DNA from: Clostridia bacterium
Lineage (GTDB): Bacteria; Bacillota; Peptococcia; Peptococcales; BICA1-8
DNA length: 35,334 nucleotides
Assembly: GCA_012800195.1 (NCBI GenBank)
Contig: JAAZJU010000035.1
Span: forward strand, 1 to 35,334
Reading direction: 5' to 3'
Made by a program: the position numbers and the translations under genes. Every line of letters begins with the position of its first letter. Positions within the stretch are counted from its first letter, which is position 1. Shown one piece after another: positions 1-8,763 of this stretch. The notes under the pieces were generated by a model. That model searched no databases. It was not told the origin of the DNA and was given only the letters and a program-made list of their open reading frames with translations.

Positions 1-145
1 CCCCTCAGCACTAAATTAATTGAAGCCCAGGCTAGACTTTTTGCCCCTTTGCTATAAGGGTCAGGGGACACACCTGCGGAAGTATCGGCAGTTCCTGTTG
101 ACAGGAATGTCCCCAACTAAGTCAGGGGCCCCTAGGCCCCTGTCA

Positions 146-1201
146 TTATTCATAGATTATTAATTCCTTTTCTCCTATTCTACTTGTATCTACCTTTTCT
201 TCTTGATCCTTAGGCACAGCAATAGTGTCAGGATCGCCATCACTTATATATCTCAAATGAGGATTTTTATCAAAGTAATCTAACCATTTCAAGAGATTGT
301 CTTCTGCTCCCTCACCAAAAACTTGCACTCTTGGTAATAGAGTTGGATCATAACCTTTAGCCACTGGAGACTTCATAGGAGTAGAGCCTACATCTAAGAC
401 GCCGATATTATGGTAATCTATCCCTTGATACTCCCCTTGAACAGCCCAGTTGATATCTTGGGGCTTAATACCAAAGGGTAGGGCTAAGGTATCCATTTTA
501 TAGCCAGGAACCACTTCTTCTATCATCTCAACCATCAAAGCCAGTTCTTTGGCTACTTCTTCCTGACTTAGCTTGTTAAGTTTAGGATGATTGACCGTAT
601 GATTTCCTATATCCATACCCAATTCAATTACTTCTTTGACTTTATCCTGCCAATAAGCCCTTTGTTCAAAAGGAATAGGGTATTTATTTACAAAGAAGGT
701 TGCCTCTAGTCCAAAATCGGGATATAACTCGTTCATTTCCTTTAAGATGCCTACGGCACAAGTTGGGTCAATTATCATTTCTCCATCTTTTTCTATGTAG
801 CGAAAATGACCACTTGTCCCATCATCAAAGGTTAAAATAACAGGGGTAAAGCCTGCTTCTGTACTAATATTATTATTTAAAACATCCCTAAGACTGACTA
901 ATCTATAACCTCTTTCGTAGAGGGTTTCTAAATCCTTACGGAAGTTTTCATAAGTTCTGGCCCATCTGCCTTCTTTTTCACCAATGACATGCCATTCTAA
1001 AACCATAATTTGGCCTACTTCATTGGCTTTAATTTCTTTTAAGTCAATGGGTTCTTCCTGGACAATCTCTTCACCATTGTTTTCTGGAGAGTTTTCCTCT
1101 GGCTCTTTAATTGATCCCGAGGTATCAGTACTACATCCTAAAAGGGTAAAAGTGAATAAGATAAGTATTGCCCATAGTAATAGGTTCTTTGCTTTGAACA
1201 T
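146..1201 (-). CDS. Polysaccharide deacetylase family lipoprotein
   Basis: Signal peptide with lipobox (FTLLGCS); NodB-type motifs ILTFDDGTSG and DIGNHTVNHPKL. Confidence 0.9.
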   Translation of the reverse strand: MFKAKNLLLWAILILFTFTLLGCSTDTSGSIKEPEENSPENNGEEIVQEEPIDLKEIKANEVGQIMVLEWHVIGEKEGRWARTYENFRKDLETLYERGYRLVSLRDVLNNNISTEAGFTPVILTFDDGTSGHFRYIEKDGEMIIDPTCAVGILKEMNELYPDFGLEATFFVNKYPIPFEQRAYWQDKVKEVIELGMDIGNHTVNHPKLNKLSQEEVAKELALMVEMIEEVVPGYKMDTLALPFGIKPQDINWAVQGEYQGIDYHNIGVLDVGSTPMKSPVAKGYDPTLLPRVQVFGEGAEDNLLKWLDYFDKNPHLRYISDGDPDTIAVPKDQEEKVDTSRIGEKELIIYE

Positions 1202-1286
1202 TTTAACTCCTCCTATGATTTCTTGGTCTCCATCCTGCTCTTATCCTTATTTCGTGGCCCTTGGATATTTTCCCTCTTGGATAAAA

Positions 1287-1847
1287 CTAGTAACTAACCT
1301 TATTTGCATCCAAGGTAGATAAAATTGCTTTAACTACCTGATAAACTTCTTCTTTTTCTTTGACAAGGGTAAAACTACTTTGACATTCTCTAGCAATTAT
1401 CCTACCATGGGCCCGAACAAGATTTATACTATCAACAGACTGTAAACAATCCAAAAAAGTTCCATCTAAGAAAATAATCCTGCTTTTTTTCCGATTTAAA
1501 AACTCAACAGCTTTTATTTGACTATTCACTACATATCCCCTAGACCCTTCATCCTTAATTACGACCTCCCTAATTTTAACTGGTAAAAGAATTAAATTAG
1601 GGTGTAAGGCTAAAGGAGTCGATGTTTTTCTGCCGACCAACTTACCATATTTTTTCTTTAGCTCTACCAGGTCCAATGCAAAAACCCGAGCTAAATTTTT
1701 TAAAACTGTATTTGTTCTATTTTGAATAAGAACCTTGCCGCCATTTTCCATGTATATTTGAGTACTATTCCCGCCGTTCTCATCGGTTATAGGAATTAAA
1801 CAATTAATTTGGGGCCAGTACTCCTCAAAATCGAATTTACTTACCAT
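1287..1847 (-). CDS. Hypothetical protein, possibly ComK-like
   Basis: 186 aa intact ORF with RBS-like aaaggagg upstream; segment GRK-ST...NLILLPVK...IIFLDGTFLDC...R resembles the ComK layout from memory, weakly. Confidence 0.45.
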   Translation of the reverse strand: MVSKFDFEEYWPQINCLIPITDENGGNSTQIYMENGGKVLIQNRTNTVLKNLARVFALDLVELKKKYGKLVGRKTSTPLALHPNLILLPVKIREVVIKDEGSRGYVVNSQIKAVEFLNRKKSRIIFLDGTFLDCLQSVDSINLVRAHGRIIARECQSSFTLVKEKEEVYQVVKAILSTLDANKVSY

Positions 1848-1973
1848 CGGTAAACCTCCTTTATTTTTTCTTAGGCGAAGGTAACTTTAAGAACAATTTT
1901 ACCGAACATATGTTTGGTTGTCAATGTGTAAAAATTACGCAGATTTTTAAAAACCTGCGTTTAGTCCTTACTT

Positions 1974-2804
1974 CTATAAAGCTAATAATATAGTGCCAAA
2001 GCCGGTATGGGTTCCAATTACCGGTCCCAATTCGCTAACAATAATCTCTTTGGGTCTAAGATTATTATTTAATTCCTCCACTAATTCTGAAACCTCTTCC
2101 TGGGCTCTAGCATGAGTAATACCTATGGTACATTCGCTAAAGTCCTTTCCTGTAGCTTCCACTAGTTCCAAAAGCCTCCGCAGGGATTTTTTTCTGCCCC
2201 TAACCTTTTCTAAGGTACCTATGGTTCCATCTGCCTGATTATACAGAACTGGCTTAATATTTAAAACCTGACCAATAGCTCCCTCCCACGAAGATAGCCT
2301 ACCTCCTTTAATTATATTTTCTAGTGTATCAAGGGTGAAATAGGTCTTCATGTTGTTTCTATAGGAGATGATCTCTTGGCGGATTTCCTTTAAGGTAAGT
2401 CCTTCTTCTGCCATTTGACAGGCCTTGATTACTTGCAAACCAGTTCCAATACTAGCATTTAAAGAATCAATCACTTCTATTTCTTGGTTTAGCATTTTCT
2501 TGGCTAAGAGAGCGCTTTCATAAGTACCACTTAAACCAGAAGAAAGGGTAATACACAATACTGGTCCTTTTTCTACTCCCTTAAGAAAAGCTTCTTTGAA
2601 AGCTAGTGGGCTGGGTCTGGAGGTTTTGGGTAACTGGTCATTTTCGTGGAGCTTTTGGTAAAACAAATGGTTACTAATTTCTACTTGGTCCAAATATGTA
2701 TCGGAACCGAATTGGATGGCCAGAGGAACAACTTGGATGTTATATCGTTCAATAAAATTAGAGGGTAAATCAGCTGAACTGTCAGTTATTATTTGTACTT
2801 TCAC
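1974..2804 (-). CDS. DegV family fatty-acid-binding protein
   Basis: N-terminal VQIITDSSADLP and LSSGLSGTYESA motifs typical of DegV. Confidence 0.95.
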   Translation of the reverse strand: MKVQIITDSSADLPSNFIERYNIQVVPLAIQFGSDTYLDQVEISNHLFYQKLHENDQLPKTSRPSPLAFKEAFLKGVEKGPVLCITLSSGLSGTYESALLAKKMLNQEIEVIDSLNASIGTGLQVIKACQMAEEGLTLKEIRQEIISYRNNMKTYFTLDTLENIIKGGRLSSWEGAIGQVLNIKPVLYNQADGTIGTLEKVRGRKKSLRRLLELVEATGKDFSECTIGITHARAQEEVSELVEELNNNLRPKEIIVSELGPVIGTHTGFGTILLAL

Positions 2805-2844
2805 TATGGTTCCTCCTAAATGTCATGTGTTTTACATTTTTATT

Positions 2845-2997
2845 CTAACCCAGCCCTTTTAAATTTTCAATTACTTTAGAAAGTTCATTTATAGAGATAC
2901 TTAAATGCTCCAATTTCCCCTCTACCCTCACTAATAAATAAATACTCACAACCATAGGAAACCCAAAGTTGCCTATTTGTTGAAGTAAGCTATCCAT
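2845..2997 (-). CDS. yvrJ: YvrJ family small protein
   Basis: MDSLLQQIGNFGFPMVVSIYLLVRVEGKLEHL pattern; start at internal Met preceded by a ggaggg RBS rather than the longest ORF (to 3051). Confidence 0.8.
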   Translation of the reverse strand: MDSLLQQIGNFGFPMVVSIYLLVRVEGKLEHLSISINELSKVIENLKGLG

Positions 2998-3220
2998 TAG
3001 ACATCCCTCCTTTCTGAAATTCCCATTCTTCAATAATCTCCTCTTGGCCATTGATAATATTTAACATAGCCATAAGACACTGTTCACATAATTCTAAATC
3101 CCCTACCACCTGATTCTCATGCCAAAGGACTAAACGCCTCTCAATTCTTTCCAGTCGATCACAGCAATTACATTTGTGTTTTTTGGCCAATTGAAATGGT
3201 TGAATTTCAACTTTATTCAT
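2990..3220 (-). CDS. Small conserved protein with Cys pairs (CNCC, CEQC)
   Basis: Start at MNKVEIQPF after ggggggataaag; overlaps the yvrJ start by 8 bp, co-directional; four Cys in two clusters. Confidence 0.6.
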   Translation of the reverse strand: MNKVEIQPFQLAKKHKCNCCDRLERIERRLVLWHENQVVGDLELCEQCLMAMLNIINGQEEIIEEWEFQKGGMSNG

Positions 3221-3281
3221 CTTTATCCCCCCAGATATATTTTGGGGTGTGGACCCTGGAGATCCACACCACTTTTTTTTA

Positions 3282-3515
3282 TTACATTTCAATCAATTCC
3301 ACAACCTGACGAGTAACCAGCCTAGCTCCCACCACCTGTACTAAATCACCTCCGGTAGAGTTAATAATATTTTGATTGATAATCTCATCCATTGCTTCTT
3401 CAACTTCTGTTGAGGTTAAATCATCCTTAGGCTCAGCAACGCTGATAGTCACCCGAGCATTATTAGCGTTTAAAAAAATCATTTGTAGGGTTTTGCTTTC
3501 AGTCAATCCTGTCAC
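3282..3515 (-). CDS. DUF2922 family protein
   Basis: Length and motif (KTLQMIFLNANNARVTISVAEPKDDLT...) and neighbourhood with DUF1659 and YvrJ. Confidence 0.85.
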   Translation of the reverse strand: MTGLTESKTLQMIFLNANNARVTISVAEPKDDLTSTEVEEAMDEIINQNIINSTGGDLVQVVGARLVTRQVVELIEM

Positions 3516-3541
3516 CTCCCTTCATATGTATTTGTTGAAAA

Positions 3542-3775
3542 TTACATCTCCTCTAGCTTCACTTCATTAACACGGTTGATTGCAAAAACTGGATGTTTCT
3601 GCAGCCCTCCCAATACAGTTGCTACCTGGTACACACTTTCATCGGTAGCCTCAGCCTTGATTCTGCTATAGTTGCGGGTAGCAACCACAGGATTCCCCTG
3701 AGGGTCAGTACCAGTTTGCACCATTAAACGAAGTCTAGAGTCCGCTGGGCTCGTGATAATTGCCATTATTTTCAC
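3542..3775 (-). CDS. DUF1659 family protein
   Basis: SRLRLMVQTGTDPQGNPVVATRNYSRIKAEATDESVYQVA pattern; neighbourhood. Confidence 0.85.
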   Translation of the reverse strand: MKIMAIITSPADSRLRLMVQTGTDPQGNPVVATRNYSRIKAEATDESVYQVATVLGGLQKHPVFAINRVNEVKLEEM

Positions 3776-3820
3776 CTCCCTCCCTCTTGATTTAAGTTAA
3801 TTGTACTCAGGCATAAAAAA

Positions 3821-3838
3821 GAGGGGTAATCACCCCCT
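3821..3838 (-). terminator. Intrinsic terminator-like hairpin in the leader of the DUF1659 operon
   Basis: Minus strand reads CAGGGGGTGATTACCCCTCTTTTTTATG: GC stem followed by a T tract, upstream of the DUF1659 start. Confidence 0.6.
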
Positions 3839-3992
3839 GAGAACAAAACCTCTGCTATTTTTAACAAAACCTATTGATTTTTAATAGTAACCCTACTAAA
3901 TTTATTCATAATCTTTTATTATAATAATAAACCTAGATTTAACATATGATATAAAATGAGCTTATTATAGAAGAAAAGGGGAGTGAAATGGA

Positions 3993-4427
3993 TTGAAAGC
4001 AAATGTAATCTGGCAAGGCAATGTCCAGTTTGAAGCAGAGGTAACCTCAGGACATAAAATAAAAATGGACGGTACTGAAGCTATAGGGGGGCAAAATAAA
4101 GGACCTAGACCTACAGAATTATTATTAAGTGGGGTCGGAGGTTGCTCGGGCATAGATATGGTAACTATTTTAGAAAAAATGCGGCAAAATTTAACCAGTT
4201 TAAATGTGGAAGTAACGGGCAAAAGAAATGATGATTTCCCGAAAAGATTTACAGACATCCATGTTCATTTTATTCTAGAAGGTGATGTAGACCCGGAAAA
4301 AGCAGGTAAGGCAGCCCAATTATCCATGGAAAAATACTGCTCAGTTTCCCTTTCTTTAAATTCAAACATAACCTATAGCTATGAGGTTAATGGAGAAAGG
4401 TATGGCGAGTATCGAAAATTAAAATAG
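3993..4427 (+). CDS. OsmC family peroxiredoxin-like protein
   Basis: TTG start after aaaggggag; GPRPTELLLSGVGGCSGIDMV and MEKYCSVS motifs with the two conserved Cys. Confidence 0.92.
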   Translation: MKANVIWQGNVQFEAEVTSGHKIKMDGTEAIGGQNKGPRPTELLLSGVGGCSGIDMVTILEKMRQNLTSLNVEVTGKRNDDFPKRFTDIHVHFILEGDVDPEKAGKAAQLSMEKYCSVSLSLNSNITYSYEVNGERYGEYRKLK

Positions 4428-4454
4428 GGAGACCAATGGCCTCCTTATTTTTTT
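4428..4454. terminator. Terminator between convergent genes
   Basis: GGAGaCCAaTGGcCTCC then TTATTTTTTTA after the OsmC stop. Confidence 0.7.
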
Positions 4455-4801
4455 ATCACCTGAGTATATTTCCAAACAGCTAAGATTAGCATATAAATGG
4501 TAATCCCATAGGCCATAATCAGCCCTTGAATTTGACTTATAATCCCACCCACTATAAGTAAGTAGGACAGGCTTCTCCCATTATTGGCAATCAGATCATA
4601 TTTAGCTGTATCTATTCCTAGATTTTTAAATTCATTTCGGACTGTTTTGCCTATCTCACTAGTTTCTAAGGGTATCGACAATATACTTAAAGTTAAAAGA
4701 AAACCAAAGGACCAGGCATAAGATATATTACCACTTTGAATGGCAATTATAGTCATTACCAATTCTAAAGCAGCAACTATAATATAGCTGAATAAAAGCA
4801 A
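4445..4801 (-). CDS. Hypothetical integral membrane protein
   Basis: 118 aa intact ORF with several hydrophobic segments. Confidence 0.65.
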   Translation of the reverse strand: MLLFSYIIVAALELVMTIIAIQSGNISYAWSFGFLLTLSILSIPLETSEIGKTVRNEFKNLGIDTAKYDLIANNGRSLSYLLIVGGIISQIQGLIMAYGITIYMLILAVWKYTQVIKK

Positions 4802-4953
4802 TCCTCTTATTCCTCCTCGCTAATGAAAATAATCTTATCTCAGAATGATATACTTTACTTCCATGATGAACAATAGCATGACTATCTCTACATCCCCAAT
4901 ACTATTCTGTAAAATTATTTTTTATCCTGCAAAAAAATTATGTCTTTTGTTAT

Positions 4954-4982
4954 TTGTAAAACATTGTAAGTTTTGGTATACT
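4954..4982 (+). promoter_or_regulatory. SigmaA-type promoter for the DUF1858 gene
   Basis: TTGTAA - 17 bp - TATACT, 34 bp upstream of the start. Confidence 0.6.
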
Positions 4983-5015
4983 AGCTACGATTCTTAAAAT
5001 AGGAGGTAAAACCAG

Positions 5016-5216
5016 ATGAAAATCACTAAAGATATGAGTATAGTAGAAGTAGTACAAAAATATCCTGAAACAGCAGAGGTTTTTATGGCATTTGGGATGG
5101 GTTGTTTAGGTTGTGCTGCTGCAAGATTTGAAAACATAGCGCAGGGTGCCGGAGTGCATGGTATTGATGTGGACCAGTTAATCACTGCCTTAAACAAAAA
5201 AGTAGAAGATAAATAA
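5016..5216 (+). CDS. DUF1858 domain protein (hybrid-cluster-protein-associated redox disulfide type)
   Basis: MKITKDMSIVEVVQKYPETAEVFMAFGMGCLGCAAA with GMGCLGC motif; aggaggt RBS. Confidence 0.92.
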   Translation: MKITKDMSIVEVVQKYPETAEVFMAFGMGCLGCAAARFENIAQGAGVHGIDVDQLITALNKKVEDK

Positions 5217-5230
5217 CTACATAATTTTAA

Positions 5231-5261
5231 AAGCTGAAGGTCTTTGACCTCCAGCTTTTTT
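5231..5261 (+). terminator. Intrinsic terminator
   Basis: AGCTGAAGGTC-TTT-GACCTCCAGCT followed by a T7 tract. Confidence 0.85.
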
Positions 5262-5297
5262 TACGCTTCTCTTTTTTAAATCTACCTATTTTACTTT

Positions 5298-6500
5298 CTA
5301 TTCAGATAATTCTAATTCGTCCTCACTAGCAGCAACTACCACAGCGGCTACAGCATCACCGGTAATATTTAGAGTAGTTCTGGCCATATCTAAAATCCGA
5401 TCTACTCCAGCTACTAAGGCCACTCCCTCCAAGGGTAAATTAACCGAGGTTAAGACCAGAGTTAACATTATTAAGCCTGCTCCTGGAACACCAGCTGAAC
5501 CAATGGAAGCTAAAGCTCCAGTGATTACAACAATTAACTGTTGTGCAATGGTTAATTCCAGACCATATACTTGGGCTACAAAGAGGGCCGCCACCCCTAC
5601 ATAAACAGCAGTTCCATCCATATTAATAGTTGCCCCTAAAGGTAAAACAAAGCTAGAAACTTCCTTGGAAACTCCTATATTTTCTTCAACACATTTTATT
5701 GTTACAGGTAAAGTAGCACCGCTACTACAGGTGGAAAAAGCAATTACCTGAGCAGGGAAAATGGCCTTATAAAAGTCCAGTAAGCCTAATTTGGTGAAAA
5801 GTCTTAAAGCTGCACCATAGACGAAAAAACCGTGGAGAAATACCCCAATATACACAGTTGCAATAATTTTAAATAAAGGGAATAAAACATCCGGACCATT
5901 GACAGCAACTACTGGGACTATTAAACCAAAAACGCCATAGGGAGCAAAGGCCATCACAAAACCAGTCATTTTATACATAATCTCTGCAAAGCCATCAAAG
6001 AAATTTCTAACAATCTGGGCCTTTTCCCCAGCAGCAGTGATAGCTATTCCAATAAACAAAGCAAAGGTAATAATCTGTAACATTGAACCTTGGACCAAAG
6101 CTTCTAAAGGTTTGTTGGGAATAATATTTAGCAAAACTTCAATGATGGGGGGAGCTTCACGTCCAGCATACTCTGCATCTACTGGTAGGGTTAAACCTGC
6201 CCCTGGAGCAATAATATTGGCTAAAACTATACCAATGACAACCGCTATACCGGTAGTAACAAGATAAAAAGCCATTGTTTTACCACCTAGGCGCCCCAGT
6301 TTTTTCATATCTCCTACACTAGAAGCTCCCACAATTATTGTAGAAAATACTAGTGGTACAATAATCATATTAATTAACCGTAAGAATAATGTACCTAGAG
6401 GGCCAATAAAAGTACTAGCCCAGACTGGGTTGCCTTGAAAAAACAAACCAACGATAACACCACTAAGTAAACCAATTAAGATTTTAGTGGACAACTTCAT
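5298..6500 (-). CDS. Dicarboxylate/amino acid:cation symporter (DAACS family)
   Basis: IIVPLVFSTIIVGASS, AFSTCSSGATLPVT and LPLGATINMDGTAVY signatures. Confidence 0.95.
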   Translation of the reverse strand: MKLSTKILIGLLSGVIVGLFFQGNPVWASTFIGPLGTLFLRLINMIIVPLVFSTIIVGASSVGDMKKLGRLGGKTMAFYLVTTGIAVVIGIVLANIIAPGAGLTLPVDAEYAGREAPPIIEVLLNIIPNKPLEALVQGSMLQIITFALFIGIAITAAGEKAQIVRNFFDGFAEIMYKMTGFVMAFAPYGVFGLIVPVVAVNGPDVLFPLFKIIATVYIGVFLHGFFVYGAALRLFTKLGLLDFYKAIFPAQVIAFSTCSSGATLPVTIKCVEENIGVSKEVSSFVLPLGATINMDGTAVYVGVAALFVAQVYGLELTIAQQLIVVITGALASIGSAGVPGAGLIMLTLVLTSVNLPLEGVALVAGVDRILDMARTTLNITGDAVAAVVVAASEDELELSE

Positions 6501-6584
6501 ATTACCAAATTCCCCTATAAATTAAAATGTGCTTATATATATGTCTTAGAGAGAGGATTAGCCACAAGTAAATATTGGTAATTT

Positions 6585-7277
6585 TTATTTTGTGTTATAG
6601 GCTCTAGCTACAATTTCTTTAGCCAGTATAGTAGTAGGATCGAAAATCTCCAGGGAACAATTATCTTTAGAAATTATCAAAGGTAGTTCAGTACATCCAG
6701 GTATAACTCCCTGAGCTCCTCTACTTTGGACATGTTCTAGTACTTTGGCAATGGCACCATATGCTTTTGGGTAATCCCCTGACTTGACTCCATAGATAGC
6801 TCTCATGATTTCTTCTTGAAACTCTGGATCTGGTAGGATAACCTCTAGACCCGCTTGGATCAGTTTTTCTTCGTAAAGCTTAGTCTTTAGAGTAGCTGTA
6901 GTGGCCAAGAGAGCAATGTTTTTTATACCACTAGCCACGATCACCTGAATTGTTTCCTCAATCATATTAACCACAGGTATATTGACGGCTTCCATTACAT
7001 ACTGCACATAATAATGGGCAGTGTTACAAGGAATAGCTAACATTTCTGCTCCCCAATTTTCCAAACCTTTAGCCATTTCCGCTAATACTGGTCCAGGATT
7101 TTCACTACCCTCTAAAATAGCATCTATCCTTGATGGAACCTGAGGATTATTATCAACCAATAATCTAATATGTTCCTGATCTGTTTTAGCAGGAGTAGCC
7201 CGGATTATTTTGCTCATTAAATCCACCGTTGCTTCGGGACCCATACCTCCTAAAATGCCTACTGTTTTATTAGCCAT
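6585..7277 (-). CDS. Aspartate/glutamate racemase family protein
   Basis: GGMGPEATVDLMSKI, IPCNTAHYY and PGCTELPLI with both catalytic Cys. Confidence 0.93.
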   Translation of the reverse strand: MANKTVGILGGMGPEATVDLMSKIIRATPAKTDQEHIRLLVDNNPQVPSRIDAILEGSENPGPVLAEMAKGLENWGAEMLAIPCNTAHYYVQYVMEAVNIPVVNMIEETIQVIVASGIKNIALLATTATLKTKLYEEKLIQAGLEVILPDPEFQEEIMRAIYGVKSGDYPKAYGAIAKVLEHVQSRGAQGVIPGCTELPLIISKDNCSLEIFDPTTILAKEIVARAYNTK

Positions 7278-7329
7278 TATTATCCTCCTTTAAATGCTAA
7301 AATGAATTGTAAATGGATAGGCCAAATGA

Positions 7330-8739
7330 TTACCATCTATAGAAACCGCTATTAGGTAAATCCACCACTATAGATTGAAGGCCTTTTTCTTGAACAGCCT
7401 TTTCTCCTTGAGCTGTGGTAATGATTTTACCACCTTGGCCACAAACAAAACCATTATACATTATTACTTGACCATTTGCCATGCTCATAAAGGGTTTCTG
7501 CCTTTCAAAATCAAGGACAGTTATGTCAGCATCAGCCCCCATTTGGAAATGCCCCTTATTGGTTAAGCCTAGGATTTTGGCAGGATTAACACTGGTTTTT
7601 ATTACAAACTCTTCCATAGATAAAGCCTGTAATTTTACCATTGCCAATCCCATTTCCACAATAACATTACGGGGTATACCGCCGCCATCAGTACTAATAC
7701 AATCCACCACAAATTGTCCATTATCTCTCCTAGCTGTGGTTAAGCAATAACGAGGCTCCTCAGGATTAACAGCAAAACTCACAGTAGTATCGGTTCCTTT
7801 GGATCGCCAATATTCCACTGCCTCTTGACCCACAATCAAAATAACTTTCCCACCAGCTTCGGCATTTATCTGAGCCCAACCAGCTAAAATAGCCTCCTCT
7901 AAGCCTTTTTCTGTTGCCTCAAAGCCCCCTGTCTTTAGACAATTATGGGTCACTAAACTCTCTGGAATACCATTGGAACACTTGGCACTAGTACCATTTA
8001 ATGGTGAAAGATAGGCCTCAGAACGAATATTAGGATTCTCTTTTAGAGCTTTAATTGCCTCTTCAGTCTCTGTTATGGGGCTTCTGATTGATCCTCGACA
8101 GTAGCTATTGATATGGGCCATGTGTAAGCAATTGCCATTGGCCAACTCCACTGCCTCTAAAAATCCTTCAATATTGGATCCCTTGGCTAAACTCCCAGCA
8201 TGGAAAGCTACATATGCCTTTTTCTGATTGGCCACTTCTATAGCTCTAGCAGTAGCCTCTGAAGTTAAAGGATAGTGGCCACCTAAAAGTTTGATCCCCA
8301 AGGCTCCCCGAGAGAAAACATTATCTATTAAAGTCTCCAATTCAATCTGGCTGGGGTCGTTGGTTTTTACCGTATGTTCGGGACGAACATACTCGATACA
8401 GGCCAGATTTATGCCCACTCCATAGTCTTTTGCTATATCCAAGACACTATCTACTGGACCCGACATATCTAAGGCAGAAGTCACCCCTGCTTGTGCTAAC
8501 ATCTTATGACCAAATTTGCCTCCTAGCCAAGCGGAGGAATGGGTATGAATATCAATAATGCCAGGGACGACATATAAACCAGCTACATCAAAATTCTCTA
8601 GAGCTAAGGTTTCACTGATTTCCGGGGCAATTTCTACAATTTTACCCTCTTTAATTCCAATATCCATAACCCCGTTAAGATTAGTTGTTGGATCAATTAC
8701 TTTTCCCTTCTTTAAGACTACATCATATTTATAAGCCAT
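7330..8739 (-). CDS. Cyclic amidohydrolase (dihydroorotase/hydantoinase-like)
   Basis: GIIDIHTHS, GIKLLGGHY (candidate carboxylated Lys), MAHINSYC, STDGGG: amidohydrolase-superfamily metal-ligand layout. Confidence 0.85.
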   Translation of the reverse strand: MAYKYDVVLKKGKVIDPTTNLNGVMDIGIKEGKIVEIAPEISETLALENFDVAGLYVVPGIIDIHTHSSAWLGGKFGHKMLAQAGVTSALDMSGPVDSVLDIAKDYGVGINLACIEYVRPEHTVKTNDPSQIELETLIDNVFSRGALGIKLLGGHYPLTSEATARAIEVANQKKAYVAFHAGSLAKGSNIEGFLEAVELANGNCLHMAHINSYCRGSIRSPITETEEAIKALKENPNIRSEAYLSPLNGTSAKCSNGIPESLVTHNCLKTGGFEATEKGLEEAILAGWAQINAEAGGKVILIVGQEAVEYWRSKGTDTTVSFAVNPEEPRYCLTTARRDNGQFVVDCISTDGGGIPRNVIVEMGLAMVKLQALSMEEFVIKTSVNPAKILGLTNKGHFQMGADADITVLDFERQKPFMSMANGQVIMYNGFVCGQGGKIITTAQGEKAVQEKGLQSIVVDLPNSGFYRW

Positions 8740-8763
8740 ATTACTCTTCTCCTCATAAAAAAT

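Noticed and set aside
984-1322. 112-aa plus-strand ORF
   Set aside because: Antisense over the start of the polysaccharide deacetylase; no RBS or domain.
3965-4258. 97-aa minus-strand ORF opposite OsmC
   Set aside because: OsmC frame has clear conserved motifs; the opposite frame has none.
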